Source: Acidovorax sp. FJL06 | Lineage (GTDB): Bacteria > Pseudomonadota > Gammaproteobacteria > Burkholderiales > Burkholderiaceae_C | Length of the DNA: 64,000 nucleotides | Reading direction: 5' to 3' | Assembly (NCBI RefSeq): GCF_003852545.1 | Contig: NZ_QAJR01000017.1 | Location: forward strand, 13,056-77,055 | Shown: in pieces, positions 20,143-29,447 of the stretch | How positions within the stretch are numbered: the stretch's first letter is position 1 | Layout of the letters: each line of letters starts with the position of its first letter | Program-made: the position numbers and the translations under genes | The notes under the pieces: model-generated | Databases searched by the model: none | What the model was told of the DNA's origin: nothing | Seen by the model: only the letters and a program-made list of their open reading frames with translations

Positions 20143-21300
20143 TTATACCCCGAGCCAGGTTTTCAGCCGCCCAGCCCCCTGGACAAGCCGCTCCGGGTCT
20201 TTGGAGGCAAAGCACCATCGCAACCAGCCCTGCGCCTCGGGACCGAATGCACTGCCCGGTGCCAGGCCCAGCCCGGCCTCCACCACCAGCCGCTTGGCCA
20301 CCTCCAGGGAGTCCCCCTGCCCCACCATGCGAAAGAAGGCATACATTCCGCCGGGCGCCGCAGCCACCTCCACACCGGGTACCGCCTGCAAAAGCGGCAC
20401 CAAGGTGTCGCTGCAACGCTTCAGATGCGCCACCACCCGCGGCGTGATCTCCTCCGCATGCGCCAGCGCCGCCAGCCCGGCGCGCTGCGTGAACACACTG
20501 ACGCAGGAGGTGTTGAACTCAATCAGCTTGCCCATGTGAGGGGCCATGGACGCAGGCATGACCATCCACCCCAGACGCCAGCCTGTCATCAAAAAGCTCT
20601 TGGAGAAACTGTGCACCACAACCAGCCGGTCTTCCGGCTCCGCAAAGTCCAAAAAGCTGGGCGCACAACCGTGGGAGGAGTCTGCGTAGTAAAGGCGTTC
20701 ATACACCTCATCCGCCAGGATCCAGGTGCCGGTTTCGCGGCAGCGGGCCAGAATGGCGCGCTGCTCATCGTGCGACAGGGTCCACCCCGTTGGGTTGTTG
20801 GGAGCGTTGACAATCAACAGGCGGGTTTGCGGAGTGATGGCGGCCAGCAGTTCCTGCAGATCCAGCCCCCAGGCGCCATCAGGCCGGGGCCGCAGCGAAA
20901 CACAGCGCAGATTCGCCCCCATGACCAAGGGCTGCGCCGTGAGGTTGGGCCACACGGGCGTCACGGCGACCACCTCATCCCCCGCCTCGACCAAGGCCTG
21001 CACAGCCAGCATCAGCGCATTGACGCCACCCGAAGTCACCGCAATGCGATCGGACGCCACGGGCCGGTGCAGCCGACTCATATAGGCCGCGATCTCCGCG
21101 CGCAACTCCGGCAGCCCCAGGTTGGGAGAATAAAAAGTCTCCCCCCTCCGCAACGAATCCACCGCAGCCTGCCGGACCACCTCCGGAGTGTCTTCATCGC
21201 TCTCGCCGAACCAGAACGCCAGCACACCGTCGCGCCCCATGCCTGCGTTGGCGACTTCACGGATGCGGGATTCTTCGAGATTCAGGACCGTAAAGCGCAT
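20143..21300 (-). CDS. Pyridoxal-phosphate-dependent aminotransferase, class I/II
   Basis: Fold-type I aminotransferase (385 residues from [18 protein letters not shown]); the amino donor is not evident. The PLP-binding lysine is K234 in [16 protein letters not shown]. The Asn/Asp/Tyr cofactor pattern is in [12 protein letters not shown] and [12 protein letters not shown], and [18 protein letters not shown] is the substrate-side loop. It is transcribed toward rpsO, 106 bases away, and is divergent from the small secreted protein at 21364. The next start upstream would add 23 poorly conserved residues. Aspartate/methionine-type specificity is possible but unproven. Confidence 0.88.
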   Translation of the reverse strand: MRFTVLNLEESRIREVANAGMGRDGVLAFWFGESDEDTPEVVRQAAVDSLRRGETFYSPNLGLPELRAEIAAYMSRLHRPVASDRIAVTSGGVNALMLAVQALVEAGDEVVAVTPVWPNLTAQPLVMGANLRCVSLRPRPDGAWGLDLQELLAAITPQTRLLIVNAPNNPTGWTLSHDEQRAILARCRETGTWILADEVYERLYYADSSHGCAPSFLDFAEPEDRLVVVHSFSKSFLMTGWRLGWMVMPASMAPHMGKLIEFNTSCVSVFTQRAGLAALAHAEEITPRVVAHLKRCSDTLVPLLQAVPGVEVAAAPGGMYAFFRMVGQGDSLEVAKRLVVEAGLGLAPGSAFGPEAQGWLRWCFASKDPERLVQGAGRLKTWLGV

Positions 21301-21363
21301 GGCAACATCCCAATAGTCACAAGATATACAAGAATCGCCATCGTACCGACTCCAGAAACCGCC

Positions 21364-21645
21364 ATGCACTCATCCGCCCATCCATCCACACAGCGTCATC
21401 CACAAATCTGGTTTTTTTGCCTGATCCTATTGCTTGCCATCAGCGTTGGCAGCCCAAAAACCGCATTTGCCAAGCGCAAAAGCAGCCCCAAAACGGCGGT
21501 CGCATCAACAAAGACAAAGCAGCCCAAGGCGAAACACCAGCGCAGCCCCTCCGAAGAAAGCACCGCAGAGCGCGACCGCAGGCTACTGCGGGAATGCAAG
21601 GGGATACCCAATGCAGGAGCCTGCCTGGGATACGCAAAGCCCTGA
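21364..21645 (+). CDS. Small secreted protein of unknown function
   Basis: 93 residues. A 36-residue N-terminal segment with core IWFFCLILLLAISVG and cleavage site TAFA looks like a signal peptide. The mature part is very basic (lysine/proline-rich, residues 37-65). It then ends in a conserved-looking motif, ESTAERDRRLLRECKGIPNA followed by GACLGYA, with two cysteines that could pair. I recall similar short periplasmic proteins in Comamonadaceae, without a function. It is divergent from the aminotransferase and 112 bases before the pilin operon. Confidence 0.65.
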   Translation: MHSSAHPSTQRHPQIWFFCLILLLAISVGSPKTAFAKRKSSPKTAVASTKTKQPKAKHQRSPSEESTAERDRRLLRECKGIPNAGACLGYAKP

Positions 21646-21757
21646 AAACCAAAACCTGGCGATGGGCACCCCCTTCAATAAAACCGGCCGTCATGCAACA
21701 AAAGCCACTCATCCCCACCAACCCGCCTCTTAGGCAATACACACCTACCATAGTTCA

Positions 21758-22351
21758 ATGCCCGCATCCTCCTCTTTAAAGCCCACTCACATCCGAGGCT
21801 TCACCGCCATCGAACTGTTGGTGACGGTAGCCATCATCGCGGTACTGGCCGCCCTGGCGGCCCCGAGCTTTACGCCCATCATCGAACGATGGCGAGTTCG
21901 TGACGCCACGGAAAGCCTCACGACCGCGTTGTATTTCGCCCGCTCGGAGGCCATCAAGCTAGGCGGGAACATCATCATCGCCAAAAACTCCAGCGACAGC
22001 GGGTGCACATCATCGGGAAATACCGATTGGAGTTGCGGTTGGCATGTGTTCTACGACGCCAACAACAATGGAACGCAGGACACATGCAATACCGCCAGCA
22101 CTCCAAATGAATGCGATCTAAAAATTAGCTCCAATCCGTCACGGCTAAGCATCACCCTGGCAGGCAGCACCGGGATCATTGCGATCAACCGATGGGGCAT
22201 GCTGGCCAGCACAGTGAATGCAACAGCCCCGTCCTCCATGGATTTCCTGGTCACCCCCCTGGGCAAAGACTCTACCGCCATCAGCGCGGCACGGCTGTGT
22301 GCAGGAACAGGAGGAAGAATCACTCAAAAGAAGGGGAGTGATACGTGCTGA
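21758..22351 (+). CDS. fimT: FimT/GspH-type minor pseudopilin, first copy
   Basis: Type IV pilus minor pilin, assembled in the inner membrane after cleavage by prepilin peptidase. It has 197 residues. The prepilin site is RG/FTAIELLVTVAIIAVLAAL, with Gly-1, Phe+1 and Glu+5, after a 14-residue leader. The GspH/FimT domain follows (RVRDATESLTTALYFARSEA). Cysteines in SGCTSSG, WSCGWHVFYD and near the C-terminus suggest disulfides. First gene of the minor-pilin operon; its stop overlaps the start of the second copy by 7 bases. Confidence 0.92.
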   Translation: MPASSSLKPTHIRGFTAIELLVTVAIIAVLAALAAPSFTPIIERWRVRDATESLTTALYFARSEAIKLGGNIIIAKNSSDSGCTSSGNTDWSCGWHVFYDANNNGTQDTCNTASTPNECDLKISSNPSRLSITLAGSTGIIAINRWGMLASTVNATAPSSMDFLVTPLGKDSTAISAARLCAGTGGRITQKKGSDTC

Positions 22352-22902
22352 TAGCGTCTCCTTCATCCTCAGCACGAGGCTTTACTGCCATAGAGCTTAT
22401 GGTCGTAGTCGCCACTTTAGGGGCGCTCACCGTGCTGGCGGCCCCCAGATTTACGGCACTTATGGATCGCTGGCGGGTGCGCAATGTAACGGAGACACTG
22501 GTCAACACGCTGTATTTCGCAAAATCCGAAGCCATTAGAAGAGGAATAAAAATCGGCATTCAAAAATTGCCCAATATTACTGGTGGCTGCCAACTGGCGG
22601 GCACCAATCAAGAGTGGGGGTGCGGCTGGATTGTTTTTGTGGACAGTGACGGAAACGGAAAATACAAAACAGGCGAAGAGATTTTGCAGACCTTTGGCAC
22701 ATCCACCAATATTGATGTTATTCACCAATCCGGCGGCTCCGCGATTGCAGTGGATCGAAATGGGAAGATGGACGGACTGAATGCCAAAGGTTTTGTCATT
22801 TCTCCTGCATCCACCGGCATTTCATCCCCTGCTACACGCGGCATCTGCATGGCAGCAGGTGGTCGAATCAGAATTATTGAGGACGTTCCATGCTCCAACT
22901 GA
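22345..22902 (+). CDS. FimT/GspH-type minor pseudopilin, second copy
   Basis: Paralogue of the preceding gene (185 residues). The prepilin site RG/FTAIELMVVVATLGALTVL has the full Gly-1/Phe+1/Glu+5 pattern. The downstream domain repeats the first copy closely (RWRVRNVTETLVNTLYFAKS, WGCGWIVFVDSDGNGKY). The two copies differ strongly in the C-terminal half, so this is an old duplication. Codon use in the middle part is noticeably A/T-richer than in the flanking housekeeping genes. It overlaps the next gene by 13 bases. Confidence 0.9.
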   Translation: MLIASPSSSARGFTAIELMVVVATLGALTVLAAPRFTALMDRWRVRNVTETLVNTLYFAKSEAIRRGIKIGIQKLPNITGGCQLAGTNQEWGCGWIVFVDSDGNGKYKTGEEILQTFGTSTNIDVIHQSGGSAIAVDRNGKMDGLNAKGFVISPASTGISSPATRGICMAAGGRIRIIEDVPCSN

Positions 22903-23528
22903 AAGCTGCGAGATCAACCCAAGCCCAGGGCGGGTTCAGTCTGATGGAGGCTTTGGTTGCTATCGTTGTCATGACCCTTGGCATTCTTGGCATTCTTGGC
23001 GTGCAAATGCGCACACTCACGGACACCCAGGCGGGCGTGCGTCGCGCCCAAGCCATCCGGTTTATTGAAGACCTTGGCGAACGACTGGAAAACAGTCCAG
23101 ATGCACTGAACAACTTGGATGCTTACAAGATAGCGCTTACTGACGCCCTGCCGACAGATACCAGCGACTGCTGCTCCAGCGCCGTCTGCACCCCCTCTGC
23201 TTTGGCAGCCTGCGACATCAGGCTGTGGCGCCTTCGTGTAGACCAGGCTTTGCCTGGCGCAAAGATGGCCGTCTTTGCGCCCCAGGGCGGCCCGCGCCAA
23301 TTGGGAGTGATGATCGGCTGGAATGAAAACCGCTACAACCAAAATGGCCAGAGTTTTAGCGCCAGTGATGTATCGACGCTGATCGCCCCCCTTTCCGTAT
23401 CGGGAACAGACTCTACCGGCGCGACCGTTAGCTGCCCAAGCAACTTTATCTGCCACCTTCAATATATCCAGCCTACCCAACGCTGCACCCCCGGGGATGC
23501 AGCGGGCACTCTGTACTGCCCCAATTGA
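22890..23528 (+). CDS. pilV: Type IV pilus minor pilin PilV
   Basis: Minor pilin of the PilV/GspI class (212 residues). The prepilin motif GG/FSLMEALVAIVVMTLGILG is followed by VQMRTLTDTQAGVRRAQAIR, typical for PilV. A cysteine cluster (SDCCSSAVCTPSALAACD, about residues 90-107) may give two disulfides. It belongs to the tip-priming complex with PilW, PilX and PilY1. It overlaps fimT2 upstream, and its stop is next to pilW. Confidence 0.92.
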   Translation: MLQLKAARSTQAQGGFSLMEALVAIVVMTLGILGILGVQMRTLTDTQAGVRRAQAIRFIEDLGERLENSPDALNNLDAYKIALTDALPTDTSDCCSSAVCTPSALAACDIRLWRLRVDQALPGAKMAVFAPQGGPRQLGVMIGWNENRYNQNGQSFSASDVSTLIAPLSVSGTDSTGATVSCPSNFICHLQYIQPTQRCTPGDAAGTLYCPN

Positions 23529-23539
23529 GCAGCCAGCCC

Positions 23540-24442
23540 ATGAAACACCAACCCGTCACACTTATGCCTGCAACACCGTCCATGCCACGTCAACGCGGCG
23601 TGACACTGGTGGAGCTCATGGTCGGTATCGCCGTAGGGCTGCTTGTCGTCGCCATCGCCTTGGGCGCACTCATGGCATCGCGCGGCGTATCCGGCACGGT
23701 CTCAGAAGCCACATCCTTACAGCAACAGGCATCATATGCATTCAGGGTGATAGGACAGCAAATTCGGCAAGCAGGCAGCCTTGAGCTCAGCCTCAGCCCC
23801 AGCATCGCGCCCGTAGCCTCAGACGCCAATGCGGCCATGACCCCTGTCGCCTTTGACCCACCGGACCCCGCTGGGGTTCGCCCCCCTTTCAGCCGAGCCT
23901 CCAGCACCCTGGTGGCAGACACCGTGCCCAGCTTCACTTTGGGCTACCAAAATTACATTGAAACCGTTACACCGCCAGCACCAGCGTCCACACCGGTTTC
24001 ATCCTCCCTGCTGCGCGACTGCCTGGGCCAGAACCCCGCACTGGCAGCCAGTGGCAGTGTCGGTGCTACGCCGGTACTCAGCAGCAAATTCCAGCGCAAC
24101 ACCAGCACAAACGAACTGACCTGCGTAGGCTCAGGCGGAACAAGCCAACCCATCATCGGCAACTTGACCGACATGCAAGTGCGGTATGTACAGCAGGCGC
24201 CCAATACGACCAACCTGCAATATTTACCGGCATCTGGCGTTATTGCCAATGCGGCCAGCGCAGCAGGCACCTGGACCAACGTCTATGCCGTAGAGGTGTG
24301 CCTCGAACTCACTGGCACGGAGCCAGCCCCCACCGCCGGGGCCACCTACACAAACTGCAGCGGCGCATCCACCGCCTATGGAGACCGTATCAAGATGGTC
24401 TTTCGCAACATCTACCAAATCCGCAGCCAAGGACAGGTGTGA
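23540..24442 (+). CDS. pilW: Type IV pilus minor pilin PilW
   Basis: Minor pilin PilW (300 residues from the ATG at 23540). The prepilin site is QRG/VTLVELMVGIAVGLLVVA, with Glu+5. The start is uncertain: a TTG at 23525 would overlap the pilV stop, and an ATG at 23582 would give a short leader (MPRQRG). The C-terminal region ends with AVEVCLELTGTEP and FRNIYQIRSQGQV, characteristic of PilW. The stop codon shares its final A with the pilX ATG (TGATG), so translation is coupled. Confidence 0.9.
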   Translation: MKHQPVTLMPATPSMPRQRGVTLVELMVGIAVGLLVVAIALGALMASRGVSGTVSEATSLQQQASYAFRVIGQQIRQAGSLELSLSPSIAPVASDANAAMTPVAFDPPDPAGVRPPFSRASSTLVADTVPSFTLGYQNYIETVTPPAPASTPVSSSLLRDCLGQNPALAASGSVGATPVLSSKFQRNTSTNELTCVGSGGTSQPIIGNLTDMQVRYVQQAPNTTNLQYLPASGVIANAASAAGTWTNVYAVEVCLELTGTEPAPTAGATYTNCSGASTAYGDRIKMVFRNIYQIRSQGQV

Positions 24443-25290
24443 TGGAGCCCTTTCGCCCTACAAAGCATCTCACCATGCACACAACCCCCATGCCCAACCC
24501 ATCCGCCAGGCGCAACAGCCAGCGCGGCATGGCGCTGTACGTTGTCATCGTCTTTGTGCTTCTGTCCATGCTGCTGGCGCTGTGGGCTGCACGCACTGCA
24601 CTGTTCAACGAAATCCTCGTGGGCAACGATGCAGATTACCGCCGCACCTTTGAGGCCGCTCAAGCCATGTTGCAGGATGCAGAGTTTGACATTCGCGGGG
24701 TTCAACCCAACGGTGGTGCGTGCACGCGTTCGGCCGGCAACAGCGATATTTGTCGCCCCCCGCCATCCCCCGCCATCCCCGCAAGCGGAGCGGCACCGGC
24801 CGTGCCCGCAACCATTGGCGCCGACGTGTACTTTGACTTTGAAACCAAAGACCTTGGGAACATGCTGTCTACCGTGCAGACCCTCAGCCCCAACAGCGCT
24901 GGTTGCTACAAAGGTATTTGCCCAAAACGAAATGATCCTCAGGATTTTTGGAATAACAGCACCGCAATGACAGCAATGATTGCAACCAACGTGGGAGCCC
25001 GGTACGGCCAATTCACGGGGGTCAGTGCCGCAACAACAGCCAACCCCATATTGGCCGAAGCAACCGCCGGCAAAGGTGCTTGGTATTGGGTGGAAATACT
25101 TCCCTATCTAGATCCCAATGTATCACTGCTTTCCGGAATGCCGCCTGGCGCCAATGTGGAACGATTCGCACCAATGCGCACAAAATTGTTTGTCTATCGC
25201 ATTACAGCCATAGCGCGCGGAAACAAGCCTGGCAGCGAAGTGGTTCTGCAGTCTACGTTGTCGCTGCAAGACCCCAACAACGCCAAATAG
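24442..25290 (+). CDS. pilX: Type IV pilus assembly protein PilX
   Basis: Minor pilin of the PilX/GspK-like class (282 residues). The N-terminus is RG/MALYVVIVFVLLSMLLALWA; it lacks Glu+5, as is normal for this class. FNEILVGNDADYRRTFEAAQ follows, the PilX hallmark. Residues about 104-120 are a Pro/Ala-rich stretch (RPPPSPAIPASGAAPAVPA), encoded over two exact copies of the 10-mer CGCCATCCCC (24761-24780). A start 12 residues later (MHTTPMP) is possible. It sits between pilW and pilY1. Confidence 0.9.
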   Translation: MEPFRPTKHLTMHTTPMPNPSARRNSQRGMALYVVIVFVLLSMLLALWAARTALFNEILVGNDADYRRTFEAAQAMLQDAEFDIRGVQPNGGACTRSAGNSDICRPPPSPAIPASGAAPAVPATIGADVYFDFETKDLGNMLSTVQTLSPNSAGCYKGICPKRNDPQDFWNNSTAMTAMIATNVGARYGQFTGVSAATTANPILAEATAGKGAWYWVEILPYLDPNVSLLSGMPPGANVERFAPMRTKLFVYRITAIARGNKPGSEVVLQSTLSLQDPNNAK

Positions 25291-25332
25291 CCTCAAGATT
25301 CATTTATCAATTTTTATTATTGGAGTTCCGCC

Positions 25333-28300
25333 ATGCGAATCACCAATCACCCGCAACGCACGACCCTTGCCATTCTCATCGCAGCCATCTGGGCGCCATT
25401 GACTGCTTGGTCTGCACAAATTCCTCTGGTTCAATACCCCGCAGGTACGGCCTACAAGGCTCCGGTCCCCAATGTTATTTTGACTGTTGATACCTCGGGA
25501 AGCATGGGAACCGTTGATTCTGGGCAAACAAAAAGCCGACTCAAAAATGTGATTGATGGCCTCAATGGCACACTGATCAACAGCACAAAATACGATGGCC
25601 AGTTTCGCCTGGCATGGCAATCTTTCACATGCAACAATATTCCATCCAATGGAGGAAATTGTGCCGGAAAGAATGCCATGGGGAAATTTGAAAGCACACA
25701 TAAAACAGATTTTGGAACCTGGGTTTCAAAGCTTGTCACGGGCACATCTTCCGGCACCACAAATACACCGTCTCACATGGTTGTTTGGAATGCCGGCGAA
25801 TACCTGAAAACCACAGGAAGCGACAACCCTTGGAATGCCACCCCCGGCACCGCCGACTCCAGCCCGCTGGCCTGCCGCCGTGCCTACCATATTTTTCTGA
25901 CCGATGGCGGCTGGAATTACAGCACACCAACAACCTACTACCCAGCCAACCCCCCCAGCAAAGCCGGTGCGGCAGATGGCTTCTCATTCAACACAAAAAT
26001 CAGAGCCAGCGACCCTCTTGCGCAGAGCATGCAAAATGCCGACGGCAAGGCTGCAACCTTTCCCGATGGCACAACCTACTCCATAGCATCCAACCAAACA
26101 AAAATATACAGGGATGCCTATGGCGCAAACAGAACCATCAAAAATACAAATGACAACATAACTTACGCCTATCCAACCCTGGCCGACATGGCGTTTTATC
26201 ACTGGGCTACAGACCTGCAACCAGGAATTAACAACAGTGTTATTTCAAAAATAAGAAAGACAGGCACCGAAACTTACAACAACGGTACTGGGGCCAGTGC
26301 AAAATCAGTCACCTTTGACGAATACTGGAACCCCAAAAACGATCCCGCAAACTGGCAGCATCTGGTGCAATACACCATTGGCTATGGCGATACCGCCGCC
26401 AGCTTAACAAAGATCAACACCACATCACCCCAATGGGCGGGAGGGATGTTCTCTATGTACAACACCGACAGCAACGGTGTTGGCTATGCCAGCCTTGCCG
26501 TGGGTAACACCACCTGGGATGACGTTACCTCTGCAGCGGCAGATGGCAATTATGATGGCTACCGACCACAAGAAATGTGGCACATGTCCATTAATAGCCG
26601 TGGCAAATATTACCCCGTTACCGGCGATCTGACGGCCGTTTTCGCAGATATTTTTGATGATATTGTTGTAGATACAACGGCCCCCATTTCAGGCTTCACC
26701 TCTGCATCTGGCTCTGTGAGTCGTGTGGGCACACAATCATTCCAAACAAACTACATCGCAGCAGACGATGGGAATTCGAATGACAATCGCTGGTATGGCC
26801 ATGTCACATCCAGTTCTATCGACACATCAGGAAATTTCACCCCCAACGCCGATTGGGGGCTGGCGAGCGGCAGCACCACCAAAGGCTTATCCACCGCAGA
26901 CAAACTGGCAACCGTGGACATTAACACCCGGTTGATACTTTCATACAAAGTTCAAACCACACCTGCCTCCACGGGCATTTCTTTCAAATGGGCCAATTTG
27001 AGCACATCGACGACTGGTGCATCGCAGCAGATGTGGCTCAACAACGGAACGGTGGGCTCGACCAGCACCATTGCAGGAGATAGCAGAGGTCAGGATCGAC
27101 TCGATTTCATTCGCGGCGACCGCACCAAAGAGGCAAGCAACTACAGCGGATCCAATACCACGGCCACATTCCGCAATCGCAAAAACCGCCAGGGGGACAT
27201 CGTCAACTCGGCGATCTGGTATGTCGGCCCCCCAGCCAGCGGTAACTCCGCAAGTTCTTACAGCACGTTTGCAGCCAATAACCGCGGGCGCTTGCCCATG
27301 CTGTATGTAGGCGGCAATGATGGCATGCTGCATGGTTTTTCCGCAAAAGATGGCACAGAGAAAATTGCCTATGTACCCCATGGTGCAGTTCAGAACCTTT
27401 CCTCACTGACAAACACCAGCTATGACCACCGCTACTACGTAGATGGATCACCGCTGTCCGGAGATATTAATATTGGCACTACCGCCAGTCCAGACTGGCG
27501 CAGTTACCTTGTTGGAACAATGGGGGCCGGTGGCAGAGGATTTTTCGTTTTAGATGTAACAAAGCCCGGGCCATTGGACTCATCCTCTTCGGTACCCTCC
27601 CCGGCCACCAACTTCTCAGAAGCCAATGCAGCCAGCCTCGTGGTAATGGACAAAACGGCGGCCCCCATCAGCGATGCAGTCCCCCCCGCAAAACCCGCTG
27701 ACGCAAATGCAAGCCCTGATATTGGTCACATTTTTGGGGCTCCCGTGGTGGCAGAGAGCAATCAGCAGCTTGCCCTACAAATTACCCGCACCAATGATGG
27801 CCGATGGGCCTACATCACAGGCAATGGCTACAACAGCGCCAATGAGCGTCCCGTCTTACTCATTCAGTACCTGGATGGAGACAAGTCGCTCAAGACCATT
27901 CCTGCGGTGGCTGTTGGTGCTGCAGAAGCCGTGGGCAATGGCCTCTCGACCCCGCAATTTCTGGATGTGAATGGTGATGGTTCGCCAGACTTTGTCTATG
28001 CGGGCGACTTGCGTGGAAACATGTGGAAATTTGACATTTCCAATATCGATGCGACTCAGTGGGGCGTGGCATTCAGCGGCAGCCCATTGTTTACAGCAAC
28101 TTATACCTCTGGAGGGTCAACGAGTCGACAGCCCATCACAGCACCACCGGTTCTTCGCCCCAATCGCACCGTGGGAGGGTTGATGGTGGCTTTCGGTACT
28201 GGGCAGAACTTGACGGAAGGGGACCGCAGTGACACCTCCGTACAAACCGTTTATTCCATACTCGATAACACCAGTTATCTCATTGAAAATACGGGGGCGA

Positions 28301-28947
28301 ATGCAGGCAAGGTAAAGGTCAAAACGTCCGGCCCAACCCCCGCCACAGTGAGCGGCCGCAGTGCCCTGCAGGCAGAAGCCGTGAATGATGGAGCAGACAA
28401 CACCACCGCGGGAACAGGCTTGGGCACTGCGGGTGCAGGTGTCAGCACTGGCCGTTCTTTCTGGACCCTCACCACCCAGGAGGTGAAATATGTCTGCAAA
28501 CCCACCGACGCTGGATGCACAGTCAAGATGGGTTGGTATATGGATTTGCCGGTGGCAGGTGAACGCGTTACCTCCAGCTTCGCTTTCTATAATGGTGGCA
28601 ATACGCTAGAGATCATCAGCGAGAAGCCCGCTTCTGGCAGCGCCACCGCGACAGGGCAGGAAGTGTGCGCCCCCCAGCCAAGCGCTGCAAAAACATACCG
28701 GACGCTTGTCAACATTGCCTCTGGTGCGCCTGCCCCGCTGCCCATCATGGATGTGAATGGTGATGGGTTGTACAACAGTTCAGACATGAGCGGCACCACA
28801 AACTATGCACGCATGTCTTCCTCCAGCAAAGAATTGCGCTTTACCACGGGGACGAAACAGATCCGCAAGGGCAATGACGGCAAGAGCGATGCTCTTAAAA
28901 TTTATCCGCCCTTGTTGCTGCGCCCTGGCTGGCGGCAGTTGAAGTAA
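25333..28947 (+). CDS. pilY1: Type IV pilus tip adhesin / assembly factor PilY1
   Basis: Large secreted pilus-tip protein needed for pilus extension and surface sensing in the family. It has 1204 residues. The signal peptide ends near AWSA (residues 1-28). A von Willebrand A-like domain follows, with MIDAS motif DTSGSMG at residues 53-59. The C-terminal half is the PilY1 beta-propeller (YVGGNDGMLHGFSAKDGTEK, FVLDVTKPG), with the calcium loop DVNGDGSPDF around residues 877-886. A second EF-hand/dockerin-like loop, DVNGDGLYNSSD, lies near residue 1139. Codon use in the first 2 kb is A/T-richer than in the flanks. It is 42 bases after pilX. Confidence 0.94.
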   Translation: MRITNHPQRTTLAILIAAIWAPLTAWSAQIPLVQYPAGTAYKAPVPNVILTVDTSGSMGTVDSGQTKSRLKNVIDGLNGTLINSTKYDGQFRLAWQSFTCNNIPSNGGNCAGKNAMGKFESTHKTDFGTWVSKLVTGTSSGTTNTPSHMVVWNAGEYLKTTGSDNPWNATPGTADSSPLACRRAYHIFLTDGGWNYSTPTTYYPANPPSKAGAADGFSFNTKIRASDPLAQSMQNADGKAATFPDGTTYSIASNQTKIYRDAYGANRTIKNTNDNITYAYPTLADMAFYHWATDLQPGINNSVISKIRKTGTETYNNGTGASAKSVTFDEYWNPKNDPANWQHLVQYTIGYGDTAASLTKINTTSPQWAGGMFSMYNTDSNGVGYASLAVGNTTWDDVTSAAADGNYDGYRPQEMWHMSINSRGKYYPVTGDLTAVFADIFDDIVVDTTAPISGFTSASGSVSRVGTQSFQTNYIAADDGNSNDNRWYGHVTSSSIDTSGNFTPNADWGLASGSTTKGLSTADKLATVDINTRLILSYKVQTTPASTGISFKWANLSTSTTGASQQMWLNNGTVGSTSTIAGDSRGQDRLDFIRGDRTKEASNYSGSNTTATFRNRKNRQGDIVNSAIWYVGPPASGNSASSYSTFAANNRGRLPMLYVGGNDGMLHGFSAKDGTEKIAYVPHGAVQNLSSLTNTSYDHRYYVDGSPLSGDINIGTTASPDWRSYLVGTMGAGGRGFFVLDVTKPGPLDSSSSVPSPATNFSEANAASLVVMDKTAAPISDAVPPAKPADANASPDIGHIFGAPVVAESNQQLALQITRTNDGRWAYITGNGYNSANERPVLLIQYLDGDKSLKTIPAVAVGAAEAVGNGLSTPQFLDVNGDGSPDFVYAGDLRGNMWKFDISNIDATQWGVAFSGSPLFTATYTSGGSTSRQPITAPPVLRPNRTVGGLMVAFGTGQNLTEGDRSDTSVQTVYSILDNTSYLIENTGANAGKVKVKTSGPTPATVSGRSALQAEAVNDGADNTTAGTGLGTAGAGVSTGRSFWTLTTQEVKYVCKPTDAGCTVKMGWYMDLPVAGERVTSSFAFYNGGNTLEIISEKPASGSATATGQEVCAPQPSAAKTYRTLVNIASGAPAPLPIMDVNGDGLYNSSDMSGTTNYARMSSSSKELRFTTGTKQIRKGNDGKSDALKIYPPLLLRPGWRQLK

Positions 28948-28961
28948 TCATTGCCGTACTA

Positions 28962-29417
28962 ATGAGAAATTTTATGTACTACAGCTCATCACCAAGAAAT
29001 TCTCGGGGTTTCACACTGATCGAATTGATGATCACTGTGGCGATTGTGAGCGTTCTCTCTGCCATCGCTTACCCTAGTTATCAAGAGTATGTCCGCAGAG
29101 GTCATCGCGCAGATGCTCGCGCGGGTCTGCTCCAGGCACAGCAATGGCTCGAGCGAGCGGCGACTGCCACAGGCAGTTACCCTACAGCCTCACTCCCATC
29201 AGCGCTAACCTGGTCATCGGACGGTAATAAGCGATACACCATTGCACTTGCGGCAAGCAATACAGCAACGGCCTACACTTTGACGGCAACACCCAAATCC
29301 GGCCCCCAAGCCAGCGATAAATGCGGAACCTACACACTAAGCAATGCAGGCCTGCGCGGAGCGGCAAGCAAGACATCCGACCAAGCAGGCTATAACACAG
29401 ACTGTTGGGGCAAGTAG
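28962..29417 (+). CDS. pilE: Type IV pilin PilE-type minor pilin
   Basis: Pilin with a classical N-terminus, SRG/FTLIELMITVAIVSVLSAI (prepilin site after residue 16, Glu+5), then AYPSYQEYVRRGHRADARAG. The 151-residue length and two C-terminal cysteines (DKCGTYTL and NTDCWGK, enclosing the D-region) fit PilE. Encoded last in the minor-pilin operon, it is more likely the minor pilin PilE than the major subunit. A second start (MYYSSSP) four codons in is possible. Confidence 0.92.
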   Translation: MRNFMYYSSSPRNSRGFTLIELMITVAIVSVLSAIAYPSYQEYVRRGHRADARAGLLQAQQWLERAATATGSYPTASLPSALTWSSDGNKRYTIALAASNTATAYTLTATPKSGPQASDKCGTYTLSNAGLRGAASKTSDQAGYNTDCWGK

Positions 29418-29447
29418 TCGCGCATGGCGCGCTAACATCGTGGCGCC

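Noticed and set aside
29418-29447. FMN riboswitch before ribD
   Set aside because: The gap to pilE is only 30 bases and contains none of the conserved FMN-element stems.
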